Assembly: GCA_037953745.1 (NCBI GenBank)
Contig: JBAKBP010000782.1
Coordinates: 1-64,000, forward strand
Source: Lithodes maja
Lineage: Eukaryota > Arthropoda > Malacostraca > Decapoda > Lithodidae
Direction of reading: 5' to 3'
Length of the DNA stretch: 64,000 nucleotides
In this document: positions 18,506-29,958 of the stretch, piece by piece
How the letters are laid out: every line of letters starts with the position of its first letter
How positions within the stretch are numbered: position 1 is the first letter of the stretch
Program-made: the position numbers and the translations under genes
The notes under the pieces: model-generated
The model's input: only the letters and a program-made list of their open reading frames with translations
What the model was told of the DNA's origin: nothing
Database searches by the model: none

Positions 18506-18952
18506 GTGCGTTCTCAGATGGATTACTGTTCACCTCTGTGGGGTGGAAGTGGAGTGGTTGCATTGAGGCAGTTGGACAAAATTCAAAATAAAGCTATTAG
18601 ATTAATCAATAACCCTGCAATCACACAGGACCTTCCTACATTATCCATACGAAGAAACGTTGCATCCCTTGCATTATTCTCCAGATATTTTCACAGCAAT
18701 TGTTCCGAGGAACTTGCTTCAATTGTGCCGCCTCTCCACATCTTTCCCCGTAGAACTAGGGCAGCTGAGAGCGCCCATGAATTTACACTTTCTCCTCCAC
18801 AATGCAGGACTTCTGCTTATCAGAATTCATTTATCCCCAGAGCTACTACTCTTTGGAATTCATTTCCCTCGAATTGCTTTCCACAAACTTACAATCTACA
18901 AATGTTTAAATCCAGTTGTTACAAACATTTTATGAATGGAGGATGCCTTTAG
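18506..18952 (+). pseudogene. C-terminal part of the same LINE ORF2, frameshifted
   Basis: This 148-residue frame continues the ORF2 C-terminus. QMDYCSPLWGG, LDKIQNKAIRLI, LSIRRNVASLALFSRYFH and TTLWNSFP are the typical end of Jockey-like ORF2 proteins. It is separated from the preceding frame only by the frameshift near 18495-18500. The 3' UTR ends in an A-run plus TAAATAAATAA at about 19008-19031, the 3' end of the insertion. Confidence 0.85.
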
Positions 18953-19032
18953 GCACATGGACCTTTTTGTTTTATCTGTGTTTTTCCTTCCTCCGTTCAT
19001 TGTCTCTTAAAAAAAAAAAATAAATAAATAAG

Positions 19033-19420
19033 GATAGTGAAACAGATTGAGGCTAAGGAGGCGGAACAGATGAGGAGAAAATAATAAGGAACAACACAAA
19101 AATACAAAACGAAGAATGACAGGGTGGTGGCGGTATTAGAGAAGTAGAAGAGGAGGAGGAGGAAGGGAAAAGGAGGAAGAGAGGATGAGGAGGAGGAGAA
19201 GGAATACAATGGACTTATACAAACTGTACCAGACCTAATGATCATTACGGTGCACTGCTACACTGGTAAGCATGCTAACTATTATGTAGACAAAAAGAAT
19301 AGTAAAGCAGAAGGCTCCTTCCCATGCACCACACCCTCCAGCTTACGCTGGCGTGGAAATGGTTGACAAAATATGCAATGCAGTATGGAAAAACTGACAT
19401 GAAATTTCGGTGAGACTTTT
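19033..19420. other. Purine-rich spacer between the two LINE copies
   Basis: GAGGAGGA-type purine-rich sequence (19030-19200), then unremarkable sequence. A similar GAGGAGGA stretch precedes the first LINE (16300-16470), so both may be remnants of a LINE 5' region. I see no gene. Confidence 0.4.
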
Positions 19421-20524
19421 TCTGTTGCACTAGACATATCGAAGGCCTTCGATAGGGTCTGGCACAAATCTTTAATTTCTAAACTTCCCTCCTTCGGTTT
19501 CTGTCCCTCCATCTGTGCCTTTGTCTCTACTTTCCTTTCCGGCAGTTCCATAGCTGCGGTTGTGGACGGCCATCGCTCAATTCCTCATCCTATCAACTCC
19601 GGTGTTCCTCAGGGTTCTGTCCTATCTCCTATTCTCTTTCTAATTTTCATAAATGATCTTCTCAACTGTACATCTAGTCCCATCCATTCATATGCAGATG
19701 ACTCTACTTTACACCACTCAATTAGTTTTCCAGAATGCCCCAGCCAGCAGTCCCTCAAAAGTAAAAGTAATGAAGCCATAAAATGCTTATCTTCTGATCT
19801 AGCTACTATTTCCAATTGGGGTAGAGAAAACCTTGTTACATTCAATGCTTCCAAAACTCAATTTATCCATCTTACTACCCGTCAGGAACCTCCAGAGGAC
19901 TATCCCTTATTCTTCAAAAATACAAAAATCAACCCTTCATCTTCCCTCAATGTTCTCGGTGTCTCTTTTTCTTCTGCTCTCACTTGGAAAGACCATATTA
20001 CCAGTCTCGCTAAGGCAGCCTCCCAGAAGCTGGGTGTTCTCAATCGCCTCAAGGGGTTCTTTACCCCTGTGCAGCTACTTGCTCTGTACAGGGGCACAGT
20101 GTGTCCTTGTATTGAGTATTGTTCACATGTGTGGGGAGGATCCTCTCACACCGCACTCCTAGCTAAAGTAGAAAGGAAAGCCTTTCGCATCATTAACTCC
20201 CGTCCACTCACCAACTCTCTGCAATCTCTCTCTCTTCGCCGCAATGTTGCATCTCTCTCACTATTCTATCGCTACTACAATAATCAGTGTTCCTCGGAGC
20301 TTTCCCAGTGTATACCACCTCCTCTACGTAGGGTACGTAGTACCTGCCTTGCAACACAATCCCACCCCTACTCTGTGCAATTCTCCAACCCAAGAGTGAA
20401 GACTTTCTTCTATTCAACTACTGAGCTCTGGAACTCTCTCCCAGAATCAGTCTTCCTCTCTTCCTATGACTTAAATTGCTTCAAACTCAGTGTGTCCAGG
20501 CATTTTAGCTCGAACTTCCCTTGA
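19421..20524 (+). CDS. Second Jockey-like LINE ORF2 fragment (reverse transcriptase to C-terminus)
   Basis: The open frame starts inside the reverse transcriptase palm (SVALDISKAFDRVWHKSLIS), so this copy is 5' truncated, with no true start codon. It then shows SGVPQGSVLSPILFLIFIND, HSYADDSTLHH with the active-site Asp pair, FNASKTQFIHL, LNVLGVSF, CIEYCSHVWGG, SLRRNVASLSLFYRYY and TELWNSLPE, ending at 20524. It is related to the LINE at 16.5-19.0 kb but clearly diverged, so it is a separate insertion of the same clade in the same orientation. The 3' UTR runs to an A-rich end near 20605-20620. No stop or frameshift is seen in the retained part. Confidence 0.9.
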   Translation, partial: SVALDISKAFDRVWHKSLISKLPSFGFCPSICAFVSTFLSGSSIAAVVDGHRSIPHPINSGVPQGSVLSPILFLIFINDLLNCTSSPIHSYADDSTLHHSISFPECPSQQSLKSKSNEAIKCLSSDLATISNWGRENLVTFNASKTQFIHLTTRQEPPEDYPLFFKNTKINPSSSLNVLGVSFSSALTWKDHITSLAKAASQKLGVLNRLKGFFTPVQLLALYRGTVCPCIEYCSHVWGGSSHTALLAKVERKAFRIINSRPLTNSLQSLSLRRNVASLSLFYRYYNNQCSSELSQCIPPPLRRVRSTCLATQSHPYSVQFSNPRVKTFFYSTTELWNSLPESVFLSSYDLNCFKLSVSRHFSSNFP

Positions 20525-20624
20525 TTTCGGCCCTGTCACTCTTTGAAATCTGGAGGAGGCACTCGCTGCAGGCAGTTATGCCTTTTGTCTCCCTCATTCA
20601 CATAGAAAAAAACAAAAAAATCGA

Positions 20625-22650
20625 TAATAGGAGATATATTAATAGTCTATGCTAATTCTACATCTAAGACCCTCGAAAGAAATCCCATAATTTAGGCCAT
20701 GGGTAAGGAGGAGGAGGAGGACTAAGCTAACGTTAACAGCACTAAACTTACCACTACATACAAGTCACCATCTACCTTTATTTTATGGATTTTTTTTTCT
20801 CCCTGTTTCGTTTCATTAGTTTGGCGGTGATTAGAAGCTTCATCATATTTTCTATCGGAAAATGAACAAATAATAGATTGAAGGGAGTCTGGGTTGGCAC
20901 ATTTATTAACACATATCCCTCTTGACTTGCACAAAATAATAAAAATAGAGCTAGAATATAAATATAAAGACGTCGCCGGTACAGAAAGGGTTAATACAGT
21001 TTTTATTGTCTAATACTAGGTAACATAAAGTGAAATAACGCGCCATGGTATTCTGAAAGGCATAAGGAGTCATATTAAAGAAAGGGTTCAACCATGAGTA
21101 ACTTGTAGGGATGATTTGCAAAAGACAAGAAGGAGAATAGACCCTACCAAGAATGCAGCCGAGACCTCTGGTGGACGCTTCCGAAGTAGCGCCAGAGCTA
21201 TGGCTGTCGACATCAACTATACCCAACACCTAGGATACGCACAGTTTACCTCGATTTCTTGTGATTCTACATGTTTTTATGTTACAGTATACGACTACAC
21301 TAAGTGCTTATATAGTAATAAAGGGAAAGTCCATATGCAGCTGATAATGAATACAAACATAATTATAAGCTGATTAATTATCATAACAAAATAGGTGCGA
21401 AAATACTTGCCGACTCTGTATACATTATTTGTCAATATGGGTGATTTTATAATATCTAAAACAACAATATGCATAGACCAAAGTATGTGTCAGCTACATA
21501 AATTTCGACTAACTGCTTATTATATAGAATTGTTGAAGGAGAGGGAGGGTGGATAGGTCCAAGATGTCGCCAATTTCCCACAATGAACCGCGGTAAACAT
21601 TGCGTTCAGCGCCTCTATCGTCCACTGTAGGCATTTATTGGTAGGGAGAATTGGGGAAAAAAAACAAATACAACAAAAAATAGAAAACGAAGAAAACGAA
21701 TTGGTACATAAAGGTTCTGAAGGTAATTTGTGTCAGTGTTTGCCACGTTCACAACACAAGTCAAATAACTCAAATGGAAATAGAAGGGATAAACAAGTAG
21801 ACTAATTAGGTAACATGGCGTCGTAATATATTTACTGTAATTTCTGCTAACTGTAGACGATTTCATACAGCAGAAGAAGAACCTCAGAGGAGTAAAATGC
21901 TTCAAACAGACCCTTTCTAAACTTAAGATAACTATTAGTATTAGCCCGAACTTAATTTAAAAATGCCTACTGAACGCTGTAAGCAAAAATCCTTCATAAT
22001 CTAAGAGCTGGCAGCTCTCGAAGGAGAACAAGTGATAATAAAACTAAGGACTCAAAATAGGAAACTCAAAAGAAAAAAAAAGCATGAAGCAAAAAACTTA
22101 GTGCTGCAAACTGAAGCCGTTGGTAAGGCGGGGAGCTCCTGAAGGTAAATTATGTAAGTGTTTGGGAAAGTACGAGGTGGGGGGGGGGGGGGGGGAAGAG
22201 AAAGAGAGAGATCCGTATCAAGAAAAATAAAAAAAAATACTAACAAACAGGTGAAATGTTAGTTAGTTAAAAAAGTACTTCAGATGCTATCAAACCTAGT
22301 GGATTAAGCCAGCATGTCAGGACTGGAGCCTCTTTTCGAGAACTTCATTATCTTGGCCCATGAAATCTTAGTAAACAAAAAATAAGGGAAAACAATAAAT
22401 AATATATATATATATATATATAACCAAATAAAAACACCCAAGGTCTGGCAGCTCCAGCCGAAGAATGATCTAGGTATTTAAAAATTACGAACGAGAAATA
22501 AAATACAAGGGAAAACAGAATAAGGGAACCAAATACTGTCTTCTGCACACAATACCTACCCATCAACAACCAGAAAGCGAAGCGGCAAATAAATTGTCTA
22601 AGCAGTAATTTACATCGCAGTTCCTCAATAATGTCTTTGTCACTGAAAGC
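20625..22650. other. AT-rich intergenic DNA without a recognised gene
   Basis: It holds a family A right end at about 20966-20995 (GACGTCGCCGGTACAGAAAG GGTTAA), a G-run (22178-22194), a TA microsatellite (22396-22423) and a reversed SINE-like block (22285-22345). All ORFs here are short and low-complexity. Confidence 0.6.
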
Positions 22651-22759
22651 TAGTCAGGACCTCGCCCCACCACCATGTTCGAACGCAGGTTCGAATCCAG
22701 ATGTCGCCTATGTAAATTGGGGACATCTGGTTTTGAAGGCTTGGGTGATCTAGATGGTA

Positions 22760-22935
22760 CCCTTCGAATTACTAACAGACCGCCAACCCCAGAGGGAACT
22801 TTACAGATTTATACTGCTAGGTGAAACAGCGGTACAGGGTGTAAGGAAACTTTACCAAATGTCAAATGTAAAGGGAATTGAACCCAGATCTTCTTAGCTG
22901 TAAAGGAAACTCACTAACCAATACGTCATGAGACA
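22760..22935 (-). repeat. tRNA-derived SINE relic
   Basis: On the minus strand a tRNA-like head is visible. A B-box-like GGGTTCAATTCC lies near 22869-22880, and the antisense of an A-box-like region (CACTAACCAATACGTCATG) is at about 22910-22932. The body contains TTTATACTGCTAGGTGAA and GTGTAAGGAAA. The same body and head recur at 59510-59697. Confidence 0.65.
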
Positions 22936-22939
22936 TCCT

Positions 22940-23640
22940 ACACATGGTATATTTCAAACACCGTTTTATACTTATATTAACTGAGCTTAACACTACCAGT
23001 ACACCTTTAATGGGTACATTATTATAGACACCTTAATTACCATTTCATAAAATTATAATCTACTGTGCAGGTAGACGGAGGGCAGGATCAATAAAATATT
23101 CTAAACAAATAAATAAATAGATATATAAACACATAAAATACAACAAAATAAGACAGCAAAATAACGCAGGAAAGTGAAGAAGCTTGTGAAGGTGAATATT
23201 GAAAGTGTTTCCAAAAGTACCAAGATAAGAACACAAATCCTTTACCCTAATTGGTCCGAGGAAGAATTTCTTGGGACCCCTGTTTCACCCCATTTTTGTT
23301 GTTGTTGTGGGTGATACGACGCTTGACCCCCTTCAAGTGTCTAGTTTTGCTGCGCAAGCGGTAGCAAGCCTGTAACTTAGAACAAAATCGGCCTTCGGCC
23401 AGGACATTATATTTATGGAATAATGTATAAATTTAGTTTGAAAGAGGCCTGGGTGGGCATTTTTTTGGTTTGAGGGAAGTCTGCGAAAGGCGTTTTTGGT
23501 AGTCTAGGGGACAACCTAAATACAATGGCAAAATCAAGCAAAATCCTCAATTCAAATGAACAGAATTTCATAACACACAAGACGTCGGATCAGTTACTGT
23601 TAAGCAAGGATGAGTAAAATAGGACTTTATAGGCTATCCC
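22940..23640. other. Intergenic DNA with repeat relics
   Basis: I see decayed family B pieces (GGCCTTCGGCCAGGACATT near 23390-23410) and AT-rich sequence. No gene is recognisable. Confidence 0.5.
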
Positions 23641-23650
23641 TTCAGGATTA

Positions 23651-24371
23651 TTAACCCTTTCAAGATCCATTATGCATTTCTTTCCTGTTTTCCGGCTATT
23701 TTTAGAAGACATTATTCAGATTAGGAAGGGTATAGGGAAGTCTGAGGGTTAATTGAGATAGGTTTTACCCTTATAATTCCCACAGAGCTTTCATAAACTG
23801 TATAAATTCGTATACTGCTAGATAGAATAAACTGTCAAAATGCGTCACAATCTTCAAAGGGTTAAGTCAGCATAAATCAGGAAGAAAGTGAAGACTGGAC
23901 CCTCTTGTTGGAAACCCCAGACAATAGAAATGTATAATCACATTACTGCTTAACCCCTTCTGTACCGGCGACGTCTTTCTAACTTCATTCTAGCTATATT
24001 TAGACGAATTAGTGCAGTTTAAGAAGGATTTGTGCAGTGCAAAAGGGTAAATGAGATAGTTCGCAGCTTGTTAATTGCTGGAGGCCCTTTTTTAAATGAA
24101 GAAAATCGTCTAATAGTAGCCCGTATAAAGTTAAAAGGACGTCTCCTGTAGTGAAAGGGTTAACGCCTTTAGCTCCATGACGCTTTTTTACCTTTATTCT
24201 GGCTATAGTTAGACGATTTTATACAGATTAAGATGGATCTATAGTTTAAAAAGGGTTTACTGAGGTCGCATTTACCCACTTGAGTCGTAGAGGTAGATTA
24301 TAAGCTCAAGAAAACCGTCTAATGGTAACCAGAATAGGATGAAAATTACGTCATGTTGGTGAAGGGGTTAA
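23651..24371. mobile_element. Three family A-type TTAA elements nearly in tandem
   Basis: Copies at 23651-23865, 23950-24163 and 24160-24371 each start and end with TTAA and CCCTT-type termini; the second and third share one TTAA. The first and third carry divergent termini (CAAGATCCATTATGCATTTC; AGCTCCATGACGC), so at least two subfamilies exist. All keep the core TTAGACGATTTTAT-CAG and its inverse. Confidence 0.8.
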
Positions 24372-24427
24372 GCCTTTTATTATATCATGATCCATGCCTT
24401 CATTCAAGAAGGCTATGATAGACCGTT

Positions 24428-24800
24428 CTGTTAGGGGGAGATGGGCCGTTTTTCTAGATCCCCTTTTCCCCCATGTTTATCCCCATTAGTTTTCAAATTT
24501 AAAGATGTTTGCCCCATTAGTTAGTCGATTTTAAGACCTTTCGCGTCATTTATTTGTCAATATTAAGACCATTCGTGCTATTTAGGTGTCGATTTTTTTT
24601 TTCTGGCGAACGATAGTGAGCCTGTCATTTTGGAAGAACCGGCCTTTGGCCGGAAATTTTTTCGACCGAAAAATTTACAAATTAATCTAGAAGGAGGATC
24701 TAATGGATGACTTTTTTTTTTTCCAGTTTGATGGAAGTCTAGGGAGGAAACTAAACAAAATAATAAATATGAAAATCATAATCACCAACCCACCAATTAA
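24428..24800 (-). mobile_element. Family B TTAA-type element
   Basis: It starts TTAGGGGGAGATGGGCCG and runs through CCCCATTAGTTTTC, GGTGTCGATTTT, ACGATAGTGAGCCTG, GGCCTTTGGCCGG and GGAAGTCTAGGGAGGAAAC. Its far end is less clear. Confidence 0.7.
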
Positions 24801-24859
24801 CTTACAAATAAACCTAATTAATGACATTAATGAAACTATGAATACATGTGGTACTCCGT

Positions 24860-25060
24860 GGATTATTGTTAAAATAGGACTTCAGAGGCTATCAACCCTT
24901 CTGGATTATTAAGCCAGTACACTGTAAGTCAAGAATCGCGACAGGACTGGATCGAGCCCCTTTTCGAGTACTGTACTCCAGTACCTGTGTACTCCGTGGA
25001 TTTAAACCTAGAATACTTACACCGAAATTCTGCGCAGTTAACCATTACGCCATCAAGACC
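24860..25060 (-). repeat. tRNA-derived SINE relic
   Basis: On the minus strand an A-box-like TGGCGTAATGGTTAACTGCG (about 25034-25053) and B-box-like AGGTTTAAATCC (about 25001-25012) are spaced as in a tRNA. The body continues as the SINE-like blocks also seen at 2.4-2.6 kb. Confidence 0.65.
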
Positions 25061-25093
25061 GTTATAGTCGACATAACAATATAACTTTCCCCC

Positions 25094-25465
25094 TTAAGGG
25101 GGTAGTGCTTGGTTTTTGGTCTATATATTTATTTATTAACTTATTTTTTATGTTTCATCGCTAGACCTCCATCAAGCTTAGACAAAAAAAACCTAGACCC
25201 CTCTTCAAAATGTATTTGTACATTTTTCGATAGAAAAATATCCCGGCCGAAGGCCGATTTCTTTTTATATTAGAGGCTCGCTTTCGCTCGCCAGGAAAAA
25301 TCGACACCTAAAGGGCACGAAAGGTCTTAATATTGATAAAAAAAACAAAAAGTGAAAGGTCTGAAATTCGCCAAACTAACGGAACGAACGTCTTAATACC
25401 TCAAAACAAATATGCTAAACATGAGGGAGAAGGGGGTCCAGAAAAAGCGACTACTACCCCCTTAA
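25094..25465 (+). mobile_element. Family B TTAA element, best-preserved copy
   Basis: This copy has TTAA on both sides (25094-25097, 25462-25465) and terminal inverted repeats GGGGGTAGT / ACTACCCCC. It has no ORF. It is a useful reference for the family because both termini are clean. Confidence 0.85.
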
Positions 25466-25719
25466 GCTTATGAAAGGCCAGAGTAATTCAAAGTGTTAAC
25501 CCCTTCTGTACCGACGACGTCCTTTTATACTTTATTCTGGCTACTAATAGACGCTTTTAATTATTCAGTTTACAAAGGACCTCTAGCCATTACCAGGCTT
25601 CCAACTATCACACTCATCCCTTTTGACTACCACATATCCTTCCTCAGCTGCATAACATTGTCTAGATATAAGTAACACCCCGTTCTTTAACATTAATATC
25701 AAATACAAACCCCAATGTA

Positions 25720-26642
25720 CAGTCGGATACCATAGTCTCTAGCCCACTCATATATATTCATGGACTTAAACTATTTCTAATTATGGAAGTATATCTCTGG
25801 AAACAACTCTACGAACAAAAAAATCTTTACATCAACTACAAAACCATATATACTATTGTCTTTACATCAACTACAAAACCATATACTGTATACTATTGTC
25901 TTTACATCAACTACAAAACCATATATACTATTGTCTTTACATCAACTACAAAACCATATATACTATTGTCTTTACATCAACTACAAAACCATATATACTA
26001 TTGTCTTTACATCAACTACAAAACCATATATACTATTGTCTTTACATCAACTACAAAACCATATATACTATTGTCTTTACATCAACTACAAAACCATATA
26101 TACTATTGTCTTTACATCAACTACAAAACCATATATACTATTGTCTTTACATCAACTACAAAACCATATATACTATTGTCTTTACATCAACTACAAAACC
26201 ATATATACTATTGTCTTTACATCAACTACAAAACCATATATACTATTGTCTTTACATCAACGACAAAACCATATATACTATTGTCTTTACATCAACTACA
26301 AAACCATATATACTATTGTCTTTACATCAACTACAAAACCATATATACTATTGTCTTTACATCAACTACAAAACCATATATACTATTGTCTTTACATCAA
26401 CTACAAAACCATATATACTATTGTCTTTACATCAACTACAACACCATATATACTATTGTCTTTACATCAACTACAAAACCATATATACTATTGTCTTTAC
26501 ATCAACTACAAAACCATATATACTATTCATTGATAAGCAAGTTTTATTCGAAATTCAATCCATATAGTTATAATTGCATAAAGAAAAACATAGGCAGTCC
26601 ACGAATGTTTATGAGTGGGCTAGAGACTATGGTATCCGAGTG
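25720..26642. mobile_element. Tc1/mariner-type short element carrying a minisatellite
   Basis: Terminal inverted repeats of about 36 bases (CAGTCGGATACCATAGTCTC…/…GAGACTATGGTATCCGAGTG) are flanked by TA at 25718-25719 and 26643-26644. TA targets and CA-starting termini fit Tc1/mariner. No transposase is present; most of the interior is the 35-bp minisatellite. Confidence 0.8.
25823..26527. repeat. 35-bp minisatellite, about 20 copies
   Basis: The unit begins CTTTACATCAACTACAAAAC and ends CATATATACTATTGT, with only scattered point variants. Neither the unit nor its +1/+2 shifts contain a stop in the forward frames, so three forward frames stay open for over 220 codons. These are artefacts of the repeat. 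Confidence 0.95.
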
Positions 26643-26754
26643 TACCTGAATAAACTAATGAAAGCATATGGCCCTCCCGGGATATAACTAAAATATGTTA
26701 AAACAAAGACATCACCGGTACAGAAGGAGTTAACTGTGTAAAATATATCCAGAA

Positions 26755-26915
26755 TGTAAATATGTCTTGCATGTACAGTTGGCCGCATAAATTTATCTAG
26801 AAAGGGGGTCTAGGGGGTGCTACTTTAAGCTTTATGGAGGTCTAGCGAGGAAACTAAAAATATATAAATAAATAAATATATAGACCAAAAACCAAGCACA
26901 ACCCCCTTATAACTA
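26755..26915 (-). mobile_element. Partial family B TTAA-type element
   Basis: It keeps TTTATCTAGAAAGGGGGTCT, GGAGGTCTAGCGAGGAAAC and the terminal ACCAAAAACCAAGCACAACC then CCCTTAT. The other half is missing. A family A right end lies just upstream at about 26700-26733. Confidence 0.7.
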
Positions 26916-26929
26916 CTGAATGAGATAAT

Positions 26930-27690
26930 AATTTGTAATTCAATCATACTAATTTTCCCTCCATGTATATAATCATAGCGTGTATATAAATCCATATGAC
27001 CAAATGTACTTTAAAAGGTACGAAGAACAAAACATAATAATATTATTATTATTAACAACAATAATAATAACAATAATAATAATAACAATAATCATAAAAT
27101 AATAAAAAAAGGAGAAGACGAACAAGAAGAAAAAGAAAAAGATAAATAAAAAGAAAACGAAAACTAAAAACAAATAAAAATACAAAAGAAGAACAAGAAA
27201 ACAAACAAAACAAAGAAAAGAAAAAGAAGAAGAAGAAGAAGAAGAAGAAGACGACCAAGGACACGAACAAGAAGAAGATGGAGGAAGAGGAGGAGACGAA
27301 CAATAAGAAAAAAAAGAAGAAGGAAAAAAAAAGGAAAAGGGATGACAAAACCAAAACACAAATGAATACTTAAATTGTTTTTATTTTCTGGACAAGCCCT
27401 TCTCCCTAATAATAACCCCATTAGTTTTGACATTTTAAGACGTTCGCCCTATTAGTTTGCATAATCATACTGTGTAGGTTCTTGTGCTGTGTAATGTGTG
27501 TGTAGGTCTAGGTGTCCATTTGAACACATTTGTATTTTTTATTCTTTTTTACCTATCTGCCCATGTATGCAATTATATTTATTTCCCCCCCTTCCCCTTC
27601 GTTATGTGTGTGTGTGTGTGTGTATAGAAGACACTATTATATCTCTCTTAACCCTTTTTACTACCACTGATCCTTTTTAAACTGCATACA
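26930..27690. other. Simple-sequence DNA: ATT/AAT and GAA-rich tracts, short repeat relics
   Basis: This includes AAT-trinucleotide sequence (27035-27110), a ~240-base purine-rich GAA tract (27110-27350), a family B fragment (27375-27455) and a GT run (27605-27623). The minus-strand ORFs rich in Phe, Ser and Leu are translations of the purine tract, not genes. Confidence 0.75.
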
Positions 27691-27701
27691 ATCGTCTAAA
27701 G

Positions 27702-28370
27702 CTAGGTTCACACATTGGCGAGTCGGAGCGCGAGGCCAACGCGAGTGATGAAATTCTTGCACTCGCCAATGATTATCCCAAATTCGCCGACACTCGGCGC
27801 CACTCGCACAGACTCGCGTTGAGTCGGGCTGCACCGCGTACACTCGCGAACGCGGCCAAAAAGTTCATGGCTGCATGAAATTTGGAGAGTCAAGTGGGAC
27901 TAGGACGCCAAACCGCATAGACTCGCGTAGAGTCGCGTATACTCGCGTAGACTCCAGTAGACTCGTGTGACACTCATGTAGACTCGCGTGACACTCATGT
28001 AGACTCGCGTTGTACTATTTAGACATTAAATGATCGCGAGTATACATGAGTCTACGCAAGTCTACGCGGGTCTACACGAGTACAACATGACTCAACACTA
28101 TATGCAAATAACCATGTGGGTGCCAATATTGGCAAAGGCGAGTTTAACAGGAGTCAAACAGGAGTCAACACGCCCCTAACGCGAGTTAACACGGGGTAAC
28201 GCGAGTGTAGCACGCGTAAACGAGAGTACCCACGTAGTGGTCTGAATTTCACAATATGTGTGGCGAGTCTATGCGAAACGAACATGAGTATACATGAGTT
28301 TACGCGATATTAACATGGGTCTATGCGAGTCTACGCGAGGAACGGCGAAACCAACATTAGTCTACGCGAG
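27702..28370. repeat. Left terminal and subterminal repeats of the Harbinger element
   Basis: After the terminal repeat come many irregular copies of ACTCGCG, TAGACTCGCGT and related GAGTCTACGCGAG words in both orientations. The same words fill 41690-42060 at the other end. Arrays of this kind are typical binding sites for Harbinger transposase or its partner; the role here is inferred. Confidence 0.75.
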
Positions 28371-28572
28371 CGGTGTGCGACTGCTGGCAACACCGCACGA
28401 GTAGGTGGCACCACCGCGTCTACACCCCCAATAAAAAGAACCGCCCACGCTGCCTACTCCACTCTCCTCCGTGACCCCAGCAAGGACCCATCGACCCGTG
28501 CCGCACATCGACCCACGCTGCCCTACCACGCTGCCTGCCCTACCACGCTGCCCTACCTGCCTGCCCTGCACC

Positions 28573-29609
28573 ATGCCTTTGCCCAAGGAGAAGGTGGCGG
28601 CCACCAAGTCTCGGAAGGGTGGTGTTGGTGTTTTGAAGAAGAAGGCTACACCACCCGAACAACCCCGCATCGTACACCCTGCCAGGAGGCCTGTTGCGTC
28701 GCAAGAGTTGGATGACTCTGATGAAATTGTGCCGGACAGCCAGCCCAGTGGACATGAGGACATGGACCTGTTGGACGGAGACATTGAAGATGCCGGCAGC
28801 CAGGATACTGAGCCCAGCCAGGATACTCAGACCAGTCAGGACACCCAAGGTAGCCAAGGTAGCCAAGGTAGCCTAGAGGACACTGACAGTGATGATGATA
28901 CCCCTGACCCCCCTGGCCCCCCTGGCAGCGTGGACCCTGTTCGTTATGGCGCCATCAAGAAGAAGAAGCTGACAAGGGTGATCCTGAGCGACGAGACTGA
29001 GGACATGCTGGCCGAGTGGGTGAAGGACACCCCAATGTTATACATGAAGCGTAGCAAGGCCTACAAAGATACCCGCAGGAAACTCCGCGCCTACGATGAG
29101 AAGGCTGCTACCCTGGCTGTTGATGTCTCAGGTAAGTACCCCCAACCAAACATGCACCATGATATATTAATTTTAATAAGTGATTGAATACCTTGCTGTT
29201 GTGTTCTTGGTTTGATTCCATGCGTTTTATACGTCAAATACATCAATACTATTATGTTAAAGTGTGCTAAATTGCCATATATATAGGTGTGTTGCCAGTA
29301 TCATCTACATCCCTTTACATTTGTATTTAACAGCATTAACTAACAGCATTAACTAATGGCCAAACCCATGTTTGGCCTGTTAACTATGCGATATAAATCA
29401 TATACATAAAGGTGCATTGCTTAATAAATATTACTCTTTACACAGGCGCTAATCTGGCCCATTGGGTCAGGAACATGCGGTCCAGGTACTCAAAGCTGAG
29501 CGACATCAAGAGTGGATCGGGAACACCTGGGACATTCGAGGGCAAGCCACTATCCGAGAGGGACGCCTGGATCATGGAGAAGTTTGCCTTCCTCAAAGGG
29601 CACATCTCC
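28573..29609 (+). pseudogene. MADF-type DNA-binding partner of the Harbinger transposase, exons 1-2, interrupted
   Basis: Exon 1 (28573-29131) starts MPLPKEKVAATKSRKG with a basic N-terminus. A Gln/Ser/Asp-rich acidic linker of SQDT repeats follows, then TEDMLAEWVKDTPMLYMKRS and a YKDTRRKLRAYDEKA helix. It ends at donor TCAG|GTAAGT. Exon 2 (29446-29609) follows acceptor TTTACACAG and gives HWVRNMRSRYSKLSDI...WIMEKFAFLKGHIS. Trp positions and helix pattern fit MADF (SANT/Myb-related). Such proteins bring the transposase to the transposon ends in the nucleus. Exon 2 stops abruptly where the Gypsy LTR begins at 29610 (the next codon is LTR). Exon 3 lies 7.2 kb on. GC-rich codons contrast with the AT-rich surroundings. 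Confidence 0.8.
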
Positions 29610-29958
29610 TGTTGATATAGGTTAAGTGCACACACAACATATATACAGAGTGTACACATGCCTTAATCATATTGCAACATACACACATGTACTTTCAGGG
29701 CAATACTATCATTGTTTAATATCCCATGATAATATACTGTACTCTGTAGTATCGGCAGCGTTGCACCAAATATATCCGGCACCGCTGCACATGTTTTCAT
29801 CAGTAACATCCGGTCGGCACTCAGCATAGCAGTGTCACCCCAGCTCTGTATATCTTTGGCTAATAAGAACCTATAAACTTATCTCTGGACTTTTATTCTA
29901 CATCCTTGTGCAAGAAAGGATTATCAAGGTTGTTGTAGCTTCACATGACAACCATACA
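29610..29958 (+). repeat. 5' LTR of the Gypsy element
   Basis: The LTR is TGTTGATATAGG…CAACCATACA, 349 bp, with TG/CA ends. It starts directly after the MADF exon 2 codons. Confidence 0.95.

Noticed and set aside
25783..26649. Long overlapping ORFs (220-288 codons) in three forward frames
   Set aside because: They are translations of a 35-bp tandem repeat with no stop in the unit in any of three frames; not proteins.
26973..27433. Phe/Ser/Leu-rich ORFs resembling membrane proteins
   Set aside because: They are antisense translations of a GAA-rich purine tract and AAT repeats.
28323..28866. Several overlapping ORFs on both strands at the left of the Harbinger element
   Set aside because: They are other-frame shadows of GC-rich MADF exon 1 and subterminal repeats; only the frame from 28573 has splice signals and domain sequence.
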